Assembly: GCA_016840185.1 (NCBI GenBank)
Contig: JAEOSV010000140.1
Span: 1 to 6,453, forward strand
Reading direction: 5' to 3'
Source of the DNA: Candidatus Hermodarchaeota archaeon
GTDB taxonomy: Archaea > Asgardarchaeota > Hermodarchaeia > Hermodarchaeales > Hermodarchaeaceae
DNA: 6,453 nt
A program made the position numbers and the translations under genes. Positions within the stretch are counted from its first letter, which is position 1, and each line of letters opens with the position of its first letter. The notes beneath the pieces are model-generated. The model saw only the letters and a program-made list of their open reading frames with translations. It was not told the DNA's origin and did no database searches. This document shows positions 1-6,046 of this stretch, piece after piece.

Positions 1-1
1 A

Positions 2-1408
2 ATCACGACCCGTCTAGCCCACAGTCAACAAGTCTTTCGAATTGACCCAATTCTTCGTGAACCCCGAGAAGCCACCTTCGATCGGACCACTCCACTCCTT
101 AACATCCCCCACCCACACAAAAACCATCAAGCCCTCCTCGACCGGTTAGAGCATATTCGAGAACGATTTGAAGTCTCTCCTTGGAATCGATATTCTGGTC
201 CCGAACAACCTGAACTCCTCATCATTACCACCGGTACTGGCTGGCTTTATGCCAACGAAACGCTCCAACTACTCAACCTTCAATCCCGCGTGGGAATCCT
301 TCGAATAGCTACGGTCTCGCCCCTCCCACTCAAACTTATTCGAAAAGTTATCAGTCTTGCCCAAAAAGTCCTCTTCATCGAAGAGATTGACCCATTCCTC
401 GAAACCCAGATACGAGCCGCCATCTATGATCTCCCAGACACAAAACGACCAACCCTTCATGGCAAACTTACTGGCGATGTACCACGCGTTGGTGAACTAA
501 CGATTGACACCACAATTCAAGTAATAACTAACCTACTTGACATCTCCTTTTCCCCGGTTCCAAAGAAATTCAGAGCCGCAGTCAAGAAAGCTACCAAAGA
601 TTTACCTCCCCGCACGTTAACCTTCTGTGCCGGCTGCCCCCATCGGGCAGCTTATCTCGCCATTCATCGGGCTATCAAACGCAACAAAAACAAAGGCTTC
701 GTAACAGGGGATATTGGCTGCTATTCTCTTGGTGCCTTCTATCATGAATTGATGCGCAACCAACACGCCATGGGTACAGGTGTAGGGCTAGCAAGCGGAT
801 TCGGACACCTCCAAACCTTTGGCATGAATGACCCGGTCATCGCAGTTATCGGCGATTCCACCCTCTTTCATGCTGGGCTCCCTGCCCTGGTCAACATCTC
901 CTTCTACCAATCAAACGCCACCATCTGCATTCTTGACAATGAAGCCACAGCTATGACAGGATTTCAACCCCACCCAGGAACTGGAACCGATGCCATCGGA
1001 AATCCCGCATCAACAATACGAATCGAGGATTTGCTCCGCAGTATTGGCTTTCCAGATGTCAAAATCATTGACCCCTTTGAACTAAAAGCTGCCACCGATG
1101 CTGTCTATAAAGCAATCACCACTTCCGGAATTCATGCCATCATCTTTCGAAGAGCATGCCCTCTCTCCGTCAGGCAGCCCACAGCCGACCTTCAATCCAT
1201 TGTCCAAATTGATGCGAAACAATGTCGAGGTGATGACTGTCGCATATGTCTAACCGAACTGAACTGCCCAGCACTCGTCTGGGATTCAAAGTTAAAAATC
1301 GTGGCAGTCGAAGAAGCCCTTTGTGTAGGATGTGATGTTTGTATCAAAGTATGTCCCCACAAGGCCATCACATCCAAACCCAGACACGAAAAGGAGGCTT
1401 CTTCATGA
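2..1408 (+). CDS. iorA: Indolepyruvate:ferredoxin oxidoreductase alpha subunit, 5'-truncated by the window edge
   Basis: This is the catalytic subunit of a cytoplasmic, oxygen-sensitive enzyme that turns indolepyruvate and other aryl-pyruvates plus CoA into aryl-acetyl-CoA, CO2 and reduced ferredoxin. The frame is open from base 2 to TGA at 1406-1408 (468 residues). The family is usually about 600-650 residues, so roughly the first quarter lies upstream. The GTG at 290 is an internal valine, because the protein-like sequence before it (TTRLAHS near residue 4) is in frame. Visible motifs, numbered in the fragment: CAGCPHR at 209-215; the thiamine-diphosphate site with GDST at 284-287 and LDNEATAMTG from 311; and a C-terminal ferredoxin domain with cysteines 408, 413, 416, 422 and 441, 444, 447, 451, each set ending in CP. 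The second set has canonical C-x2-C-x2-C-x3-CP spacing. The first is C-x4-C-x2-C-x5-CP. It overlaps iorB by 4 bases, so the two are surely one operon. Confidence 0.95.
   Translation: MTTRLAHSQQVFRIDPILREPREATFDRTTPLLNIPHPHKNHQALLDRLEHIRERFEVSPWNRYSGPEQPELLIITTGTGWLYANETLQLLNLQSRVGILRIATVSPLPLKLIRKVISLAQKVLFIEEIDPFLETQIRAAIYDLPDTKRPTLHGKLTGDVPRVGELTIDTTIQVITNLLDISFSPVPKKFRAAVKKATKDLPPRTLTFCAGCPHRAAYLAIHRAIKRNKNKGFVTGDIGCYSLGAFYHELMRNQHAMGTGVGLASGFGHLQTFGMNDPVIAVIGDSTLFHAGLPALVNISFYQSNATICILDNEATAMTGFQPHPGTGTDAIGNPASTIRIEDLLRSIGFPDVKIIDPFELKAATDAVYKAITTSGIHAIIFRRACPLSVRQPTADLQSIVQIDAKQCRGDDCRICLTELNCPALVWDSKLKIVAVEEALCVGCDVCIKVCPHKAITSKPRHEKEASS
1392..1397 (+). promoter_or_regulatory. Shine-Dalgarno site fixing the iorB start
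   Basis: AGGAGG lies 7 bases before the ATG at 1405, inside the last codons of iorA. It selects that ATG over the in-frame upstream TTG (1339) and ATG (1351), which would overlap the iorA ferredoxin domain and add residues unlike the family. Confidence 0.85.
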
Positions 1409-2067
1409 CCCCCTCCGAAAAAAAGGTCCGAATTCCTCAGGATCGTCCATTCAATCTTATCATCGCAGGTGTTGGCGGACAAGGAATACTCCTGGCAGCG
1501 CGACTCATAGCCCAAGCTGCAATGCTGGAGGGTCTTACGGTGAGCGTCGGCGAAACCTTTGGTGCGTCTCGACGTGGGGGAACGGTTCTGTCACACATTC
1601 GCTTCAGAAATCCCAAGACAGCTCCCTCCACAACACGAAAAACTTCACTAACTGGATCCTTGGTTCCTCATCATATGGTAGATGTCCTCATTGGTCTCGA
1701 ACCCCTTGAAGCCCTTAGAGCTGGTGAATACCTCAACCCGAAAAGTCAGATACTGCTCAATGAACACCTCCAACCTCCCGTCGATGTGATTGCAGGTACC
1801 GTATCAGCTCCGACCTTAAAGGAAATCACCACTCGACTTTCCAAATTGTCAGCCAAACTTTGGACTGTAAACGCCTTGCAACTCGCCAGTAAAGCTGGAG
1901 AAATCCGGACAGCAAACACAGTCATGATTGGAGCACTCGCCGGATTACAAGTCACTCCAATATCGCAAACCTCCTTTGAATCCGCCCTCAAAGCACAGTT
2001 TACCCTTGAAGCCATTCAAAAAGTGAACGCTAAAGCCTTTCAACTTGGTGTTCAAAGCATCAAGTAA
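1405..2067 (+). CDS. iorB: Indolepyruvate:ferredoxin oxidoreductase beta subunit
   Basis: This is the second subunit of the IorAB complex. It corresponds to the gamma domain of other 2-oxoacid:acceptor oxidoreductases and pairs with the thiamine-diphosphate/ferredoxin subunit encoded just upstream. The protein has 220 residues, close to the usual size of about 200-220. GVGGQG at residues 22-27, followed by LLAAR, is the conserved N-terminal glycine loop of the family. GETFGASRRGG at 49-59 and SHIRF at 63-67 are the second hallmark. It starts at the ATG of an ATGA overlap with iorA, with a strong AGGAGG 7 bases upstream, so translation is probably coupled to keep subunits equal. Its stop at 2065-2067 is only 2 bases from the end of the convergent minus-strand gene. 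No domain is missing. Confidence 0.94.
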   Translation: MTPSEKKVRIPQDRPFNLIIAGVGGQGILLAARLIAQAAMLEGLTVSVGETFGASRRGGTVLSHIRFRNPKTAPSTTRKTSLTGSLVPHHMVDVLIGLEPLEALRAGEYLNPKSQILLNEHLQPPVDVIAGTVSAPTLKEITTRLSKLSAKLWTVNALQLASKAGEIRTANTVMIGALAGLQVTPISQTSFESALKAQFTLEAIQKVNAKAFQLGVQSIK

Positions 2068-2069
2068 GT

Positions 2070-2630
2070 TCAGGACCCAGTTGATTTCTTTTTTGTGGTT
2101 TTTGTCTTCGTTGTTCGACGTGTTCTACCCTTTTTCGCTGATGTTGCAGTCTTAGTTTTCCATTCCTTTGCCCCCACTTTCAACGACTCAGGTGGGGTAC
2201 TGGAACTTGTCGAAATCACACAATCAGTTTCCATAATATCCGACGAGACAGGCAAATTTAACCGTTCACAGATAAGAGCCCTCGTTGCAGGCATGCAATC
2301 ACGAGGATGACACAAAGCAAGTCGTATCCCAAGAGTATCTTACACATAGTTAGGGACCCATGACCGACCAGCTTTAGGCAAGTCATAAAACGGATATACA
2401 AAGAGAATTGCTGGAAACTCAGCCCGTTGTGCCTTCACGGCATTATACAGGACGCGCGCAAAAAGCCATTTCCGTGAACGTTCAAATTCCACCGCCAGCA
2501 AACGCTGAGAACCCTTTGTAATCGCATAATCAATACGTGTTCGATCAGGTGTACGAAATTCATGCCAACCTTCCAAACCAAGTTCTTCAACCAACTCAGT
2601 GAGTTCTGCCACTAAGGCTTTTACCCGCAT
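2070..2630 (-). pseudogene. PD-(D/E)XK nuclease-like gene interrupted by one in-frame TAA
   Basis: From ATG at 2630 the frame encodes 96 residues, meets TAA at 2342-2340, then stays open in the same frame for 89 more codons to TGA at 2072-2070. Intact, it would be about 186 residues. The first part reads RIDYAITKG (32-40) then LLAVEFE (44-50), giving D34 and E48-x-E50, followed by a helix and the strand AILFVYP. That order resembles the core of a PD-(D/E)XK nuclease, as I recall from BglII-like and Holliday-junction-type families. After the stop, DTLGIRLALCHPRD continues smoothly from WVPNYV, and the protein ends in a Lys/Thr/Arg-rich tail of about 20 residues that could bind DNA. The ATG is preferred over GTG at 2639 because AGGTG (2641-2637) sits 6 bases before it, and a TAG lies just upstream in frame. 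A recent nonsense mutation, a base-call error, or two separate small proteins are the alternatives. The nuclease assignment is inferred from pattern only. Confidence 0.6.
2089..2103 (+). terminator. Possible T-tract terminator after iorAB
   Basis: Runs of six T (2089-2094) and five T (2099-2103) start 22 bases after the iorB stop. Archaeal transcription commonly ends at T-rich tracts without a strong hairpin. The same bases encode the Lys-rich C-terminus of the convergent minus-strand gene (AAA/AAG codons), so the T-richness may only reflect that coding sequence. Confidence 0.35.
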
Positions 2631-2639
2631 CGAAAACAC

Positions 2640-2743
2640 CTGATAGACGTACTAGGGATACTTAGTTCCAATAGTTAATTGTTTAGCGATTAGCCCGAAA
2701 AACCACAGGTTTTTCAATTAGCATTTTCCAATATACTAAATGA
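2640..2743. promoter_or_regulatory. Divergent intergenic promoter region
   Basis: This A/T-rich spacer separates the minus-strand nuclease-like gene from the plus-strand 96-residue gene. For the minus gene, AATTAACTAT (about 2680-2671) is a possible box A at a distance giving a leader of about 20 bases that contains the AGGTG site. For the plus gene no Shine-Dalgarno site is seen before GTG 2744. A leaderless transcript driven from A/T-rich sequence near 2712-2720 would fit. Both promoter positions are inferred by eye. Confidence 0.4.
2697..2715. repeat. Perfect 8-bp inverted repeat, operator candidate
   Basis: GAAAAACC (2697-2704) and GGTTTTTC (2708-2715) are exact reverse complements separated by ACA. 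The repeat lies about 30 bases before GTG 2744, where the promoter elements of a leaderless plus-strand gene would be. This fits a repressor operator, possibly for the RHH-like protein encoded at 3131, though that pairing is a guess. A hairpin in RNA is the alternative, but no transcript is evident here. Confidence 0.5.
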
Positions 2744-3034
2744 GTGATTATTTTGCATCAACGCAATGGCAGTAAACTCAAGATTGAAGACGATTTACTT
2801 GAAGGAGAAGATGTCGAGAAATTAGTTGCTCAACTACGGTGGGAGGCCTACATTAATGCCATGCGTGGATACCTTTCCAGCCATCCGATGGATGTGAACC
2901 GGATCGATGCTAATTTCGCGCGTTTGAGAGCCGAAGAAAGATACTTCGCGGACCGCGATATGCGAAGGGCACGTCGTCGAGCTTTCCTTCTCCAACTGGT
3001 ATTAAGCCGTTATACTGGTTACACAGGTGGATAA
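2744..3034 (+). CDS. Small helical basic protein of unknown function
   Basis: I do not recognise this 96-residue protein. After a short polar N-terminus (HQRNGSKLKIEDD, residues 5-17) it looks mostly alpha-helical. An acidic segment (EGEDVEKLVAQLRWEAY, 20-36) is followed by long charged helices rich in Arg, including DMRRARRRAFLLQLVLSRY near residues 72-90, and a GYTGG end. No signal peptide, membrane span or cysteine motif is visible. A basic helix suggests nucleic-acid or protein binding, which is inference. GTG 2744 is the first possible start because TGA occupies the preceding codon. TTG 2753 is the only near alternative. There is no Shine-Dalgarno site, so the message may be leaderless. 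The next gene begins 96 bases later on the same strand, so the two could be co-transcribed. Confidence 0.6.
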   Translation: MIILHQRNGSKLKIEDDLLEGEDVEKLVAQLRWEAYINAMRGYLSSHPMDVNRIDANFARLRAEERYFADRDMRRARRRAFLLQLVLSRYTGYTGG

Positions 3035-3118
3035 CCTCCACATCACAAAAATTCAAATCTGTGGCGCCGACAGCTTCAAAAATGAATGCAGTAAATGTCA
3101 GAAGAGCTTAGTAACCAT

Positions 3119-3123
3119 GGAGG
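3119..3123 (+). promoter_or_regulatory. Shine-Dalgarno site fixing the 3131 start
   Basis: GGAGG lies 7 bases before ATG 3131. It favours that start over the in-frame ATG at 3095, which has no such site. The 12 residues between the two starts add nothing recognisable. Confidence 0.75.
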
Positions 3124-3130
3124 TACCACA

Positions 3131-3397
3131 ATGACAAAATCAAAAGACAAATGGACCGCAATCGGTATGACTGCTGCAACAAAGGACCGTTTCGTTGCCA
3201 TGAAAAACGCCTACGAGAAAAGTCTCAAGATGGGTCCCCAAACTTGGGATAACTTTCTTAATGCATTACTTAATCTCGGTCCCCTAACCTGGAACTTCCT
3301 CATCAAAGAAGCAGTCAAGGGGATCAAAGCCTCCATGAAAGCCTGTCCCCTTCCGGGTTCGAAAACAAATCAAACCAAAGGCACCCCATCCACCTAG
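3131..3397 (+). CDS. Small RHH-like protein with an internal GPxTW repeat
   Basis: This 88-residue cytoplasmic protein has no certain family. Residues 7-47 follow the pattern of a ribbon-helix-helix DNA-binding domain: a short strand (KWTAIGM, 7-13), the turn AATKDRF, a first helix to about residue 32, a break at MGPQTW, and a second helix DNFLNALL (40-47). Archaeal antitoxin and CopG-like regulators show a similar strand, then helix, then "xTWDEFLxxLL" layout, so a DNA-binding regulator is my best guess. Unusually, GPQTWDNFL (35-43) is echoed by GPLTWNFL (50-57), so the second helix seems duplicated, before a Lys-rich, Pro/Ser/Thr-rich tail (KTNQTKGTPST). The start is set by GGAGG 7 bases upstream. 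No toxin gene overlaps it, so a toxin-antitoxin pair with the 2744 gene is possible but unsupported. Confidence 0.65.
   Translation: MTKSKDKWTAIGMTAATKDRFVAMKNAYEKSLKMGPQTWDNFLNALLNLGPLTWNFLIKEAVKGIKASMKACPLPGSKTNQTKGTPST
3233..3301 (+). repeat. Imperfect direct repeat inside the RHH-like gene
   Basis: GGTCCCCAAACTTGG at 3233-3247 and GGTCCCCTAACCTGG at 3278-3292 differ at two positions in 15 bases. Both are followed by a matching AACTTyCTy stretch, with a 3-base gap in the second copy. The offset is 45 bases (15 codons), so the proteins show GPxTWxxFL twice. It may be an old tandem duplication of one helix-turn unit. Confidence 0.6.
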
Positions 3398-3514
3398 CTC
3401 ACCGCGTTCTCATTCATAACATGATGTAATTCCCGTATCGGAACGCTCAAGTGCCACTATGATAATAGAAACAAGGCATTTGGGCTCTTTGGGTACTCAG
3501 GAGGGACTTTCCAT
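3398..3514 (+). promoter_or_regulatory. Spacer before the metallophosphoesterase gene
   Basis: This 117-base non-coding gap probably holds the promoter of the next gene. A 15-bp imperfect palindrome, ATAACAT-G-ATGTAAT (3416-3430, one mismatched pair), lies about 85 bases before the start. ATGATAATAG near 3457-3466 is a weak box A candidate. Neither is convincing alone. Confidence 0.25.
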
Positions 3515-4966
3515 ATGTCCGAAGAAACACATCTCACCATCCTTCAACTCAACGACTCCCACGGATACCTTGAACCACACCACGAAGTCTTCTGGAAAAG
3601 TGGACGCACTACCACTCGTAGAGTTGGTGGCTTCGCGCGTATGGCTACGCTTCTGAGCCAATTCGAAGTCGGCCACCCCAACGCCGTTCTCACATTCGAC
3701 AACGGAGATACCCTCCACGGCACCTATACCGCGATGAAAAACAACGGCAAAGCTATGGTTCCCCTCCTCAATGCGCTAGCCATTGATGCTATGACTGCTC
3801 ACTGGGAATTTGCTTACGGACCCGCAGAATTCCAAAGCCTTACCCACCTCCTCAACTACCCTATGCTAGCCATCAACTGCTACTCCAAAGACACCAAAAC
3901 TCCTATTTTCTCCCCCGGAACCATCATCGAACGCAACGGTCTTCAAATCGGAGTCATCGGCATCGCATCTAACATCGTCGATAAAACCATGCCTCCCGAA
4001 TACAGTGAAGGCATCTACTTCACCCTTGGCAATGAAGAACTTCCCAACTACATCACTCATCTCCGCGAGAAAGAACGCGTCGACCTGGTCTTCGTCTTAT
4101 CTCATCTAGGATATCCCCAAGACCTCAAACTTGTCTCCGAGGTCGATGGAATTGACGTACTGCTCAGCGGGCACACCCACAACCGTCTCTACCAACCCGT
4201 CGTCGTAAACCGTGCCGTTATCATCCAATCCGGCAGTCACGCTTCATTCCTAGGTAAACTTGACCTCAAAGTTGCTAATAAGCAGGTCAAAACTTTCCGC
4301 CACAAACTCATTCCCATCGAAGAAATTACACCTCCCAATGCGGCTATCCAAGATATGATTGTGGGCATTCTTTCCAAATCCGAACATTCCATGCTCGAAT
4401 CTGTTGTTGGTCAAACCCGTAGCACCCTAGCTCGTTGGCGCTCCTTGGAATCCACTATGGATAACATCCTCCTCCAGGCTTGCCAAGAAGCCAGTGGCAC
4501 TGATCTCGCATTCTCCAATGGCTGGCGCTTCGGCGCGCCTATTCCTCCCGGCGACGTCACCATGAACGACCTCTACAACATCATCCCTCACAATCCACCC
4601 ATCTCTGTTTGCGAAATTACCGGTAAAGAACTCTGGCAAATGATGGAAGACAATCTCGAAAATACCTACTCCCGCGACCCCTACCGGCAACTCGGTGGCT
4701 ACGCTAAGCGGTGTCTCGGTCTCAACCTCTACTTCAAAATCGAAAATCCCTACCGAAAACGCATCCACGAATTCTTCATCGGTGGACACCCACTGGACCC
4801 CACCAAAACTTACAACGCCTGCTTCCTCACCGTACAAAGCATCCCCGTCCATTACGGCACTAACCGCCGCAATCTTAACCTCACCGCGATTGACGCCCTC
4901 AAACGATTCTTCGAAAAACACAGTCCGATTTCATCAACGTTGAAGGGGACACTGGTACCCATCTAG
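3515..4966 (+). CDS. SoxB-like/5'-nucleotidase-family metallophosphoesterase, cytoplasmic
   Basis: This is a two-domain, two-metal hydrolase of the UshA/5'-nucleotidase/SoxB superfamily (483 residues). The N-terminal calcineurin-like domain shows LNDSHG (metal residues D14, H16), DNGDT (bridging D65), HWEF (96-99), SHLG (H197) and SGHTH (H220, H222), plus RVGGFARMATL at 36-46. The C-terminal substrate-binding domain (about 295-483) shows FSNGWRFG (333-340) and a long conserved block, NLENTYSRDPYRQLGGYAKR (380-399), followed by GLNLYFKIENP. The block and HWE, where nucleotidases have NHE, match what I remember of SoxB thiosulfohydrolases. Classic SoxB is exported, about 560 residues long and works on SoxYZ. 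This protein has no signal peptide and no sox genes nearby, so a cytoplasmic phosphoesterase or nucleotidase is equally likely. ATG 3515 is chosen because AGGAGG (3499-3504) lies 10 bases upstream and LTILQLND starts at once. It stands alone, with a convergent neighbour downstream. Confidence 0.85.
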   Translation: MSEETHLTILQLNDSHGYLEPHHEVFWKSGRTTTRRVGGFARMATLLSQFEVGHPNAVLTFDNGDTLHGTYTAMKNNGKAMVPLLNALAIDAMTAHWEFAYGPAEFQSLTHLLNYPMLAINCYSKDTKTPIFSPGTIIERNGLQIGVIGIASNIVDKTMPPEYSEGIYFTLGNEELPNYITHLREKERVDLVFVLSHLGYPQDLKLVSEVDGIDVLLSGHTHNRLYQPVVVNRAVIIQSGSHASFLGKLDLKVANKQVKTFRHKLIPIEEITPPNAAIQDMIVGILSKSEHSMLESVVGQTRSTLARWRSLESTMDNILLQACQEASGTDLAFSNGWRFGAPIPPGDVTMNDLYNIIPHNPPISVCEITGKELWQMMEDNLENTYSRDPYRQLGGYAKRCLGLNLYFKIENPYRKRIHEFFIGGHPLDPTKTYNACFLTVQSIPVHYGTNRRNLNLTAIDALKRFFEKHSPISSTLKGTLVPI

Positions 4967-5007
4967 TCTCTCGGTAATCGATGATTTGAGAATGATAGAA
5001 TTACGTC

Positions 5008-5895
5008 CTAACCAATAGGAGTGCCATTCTTCGGATCCTTTCGACGCTTCTGATATTCAGCAAGTAATCGTTGAGTTATTGGGCCAGGCGTCTCTAAACC
5101 AATCTTTTGATCATTTATGCTGTGAACTGGAGTAATTTCACCCATTGTTCCACAGAGAAACACTTCGTCCGACATTAGCAACTGAAATGGCGTCATATCC
5201 TCCTCAACCACTTCAATCCCTAACTCTCTTGCCAACTCTAAGACAAAACGCCTTGTAATACTATCCAAAATACTCGCCGTTAATGGAGGGGCATACAGTG
5301 TCCCATCTCTGACAGCGACTAAAGTGGTGCCTGTTGCTTCAGCCACGAAACCCCGTTGGTCCAGAATAATTGCATCATCAACGCCTTGCCGATTTGCTTC
5401 AATCGTGGCTAGGACACTATTCAAGTAGTTCAACGATTTTATTTCGTGACTCGTCGAGTCGGGTGCCTGTCGCCTAATACTAGATATGATGGTCTTGATG
5501 CCGTTTTTCGCATCATGCCCATGCATCGGCTCCACTTGTACGTTAATGATCACCACCGACGACTTGGGGCATTTCTTGGGGTTCACACCCAGATCTCCCT
5601 TACCCCGGGTCACCAGCAATCGGATATAGGAATCCTGATACCCGTTTCGTCGCAACGTTTCCAACAAGGCTGCCTTCATTTCCGCTTGTTCTAACGGAAT
5701 TGTCAACCACATCGCTCTGGCACTCCGATACAATCGATTCAGATGGGCATCAAGCTTGAAGACCACGCCATCGTAGACGCGGATACCCTCAAAGATGCCA
5801 TCACCGTAGAGGAGGCCATGGTCAAACACCGAGATCTTCGCTTCTTGACTCGGTATGAATTCACCGTCAATATACACAACTGGATCCTTAGTCAT
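5008..5895 (-). CDS. ilvE: Branched-chain-type (class IV) aminotransferase
   Basis: This cytoplasmic PLP enzyme transfers the amino group between branched-chain amino acids (Leu, Ile, Val) and 2-oxoglutarate, so it serves both their synthesis and breakdown. At 295 residues it is of normal length. Family marks: DHGLLYGDGIFEGIRVY (25-41); the RLYRSA segment with R54/R57, where a PLP-phosphate contact is expected; YIRLLVTRG (90-98); catalytic lysine K153 in EIKSLNYLNS; E186 in the cofactor-ring region; and CGTMGEITPV (248-257) for the phosphate group. The usual EGxGxN(I/L)F segment reads EATGTTLVAV here, so the common Asn is Thr. Class IV also contains D-amino-acid transaminase and aminodeoxychorismate lyase; the lysine context and C-terminal motifs favour the IlvE type. 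ATG 5895 has GGTGG (5906-5902) 6 bases upstream. It is divergent from an Lrp-type gene, its likely regulator, and convergent with the 3515 gene, 41 bases away, with no clear terminator between them. Confidence 0.92.
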   Translation of the reverse strand: MTKDPVVYIDGEFIPSQEAKISVFDHGLLYGDGIFEGIRVYDGVVFKLDAHLNRLYRSARAMWLTIPLEQAEMKAALLETLRRNGYQDSYIRLLVTRGKGDLGVNPKKCPKSSVVIINVQVEPMHGHDAKNGIKTIISSIRRQAPDSTSHEIKSLNYLNSVLATIEANRQGVDDAIILDQRGFVAEATGTTLVAVRDGTLYAPPLTASILDSITRRFVLELARELGIEVVEEDMTPFQLLMSDEVFLCGTMGEITPVHSINDQKIGLETPGPITQRLLAEYQKRRKDPKNGTPIG

Positions 5896-5901
5896 TGGAA
5901 T

Positions 5902-5946
5902 CCACCAATATAATATAAGGTGAAGTCAGAAATCGCTAATAAATAC
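5902..5946 (-). promoter_or_regulatory. Candidate ilvE promoter and ribosome binding site
   Basis: Read on the minus strand, TATTTATTA (5945-5937) is a box A candidate placing the transcript start near 5915 and a leader of about 20 bases. GGTGG (5906-5902) then lies 6 bases before the ATG. A second A/T-rich stretch, TTATATTATATT (about 5919-5908), is closer and would give a start inside the gene, so I prefer the first. Spacing only; no experimental support. Confidence 0.4.
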
Positions 5947-5994
5947 TCACAAAATGCATAGAACCACCAGCACCTTTTAAGGACATGACAGAAA

Positions 5995-6046
5995 CAAACT
6001 AGATTGTACCCGAAAACCGGTGGATTTCGGGTGCACTCAAATCACC
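5995..6046. promoter_or_regulatory. Overlapping dyads in the ilvE-lrp intergenic region
   Basis: Three symmetric elements overlap here. CAAACTAGATTG (5995-6006) is a 12-bp near-palindrome. TGTACCCGAAA (6005-6015) and TTTCGGGTGCA (6025-6035) form an inverted repeat with one mismatch in 11 and a 9-base spacer. GGTGGATTT (6019-6027) can also pair with AAATCACC (6039-6046), with one bulged G. The two dyad centres are about 20 bases apart, roughly two helical turns, which would suit a multimeric Lrp-family regulator. They lie 26-77 bases before the lrp start. Operator function is inferred. Confidence 0.5.

Noticed and set aside
290..1408. GTG at 290 as the start of a 372-residue iorA
   Set aside because: The frame is open back to base 2 and encodes typical IorA sequence there, so 290 is an internal Val codon of a gene cut by the window edge.
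2095..2310. Plus-strand 71-codon frame rich in Phe and Val
   Set aside because: It is antisense to the Lys-rich tail of the nuclease-like gene, has no ribosome binding site, and its composition is what the complement of Lys codons gives.
2070..2315. Independent 81-residue minus-strand gene starting at TTG 2315
   Set aside because: There is no good ribosome binding site, and the frame joins directly to the gene upstream of the TAA; a single interrupted gene explains it better, though independence is not excluded.
2740..2775. 11-codon leader peptide starting at ATG 2740, overlapping GTG 2744
   Set aside because: It has no ribosome binding site and no run of regulatory codons; probably chance.
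3459..3656. Upstream plus-strand frame starting at ATG 3459
   Set aside because: It overlaps the metallophosphoesterase in another frame, lacks a ribosome binding site and has no recognisable content.
4427..4921. Long minus-strand frame of 164 codons opposite the metallophosphoesterase
   Set aside because: It is fully covered by a gene with clear catalytic motifs; its Val/Glu-rich, motif-free translation is a shadow of that gene's codons.
4967..5007. Bidirectional terminator between the convergent genes
   Set aside because: Only a 4-bp stem (AATC-GAT-GATT) and no T-run on either strand.
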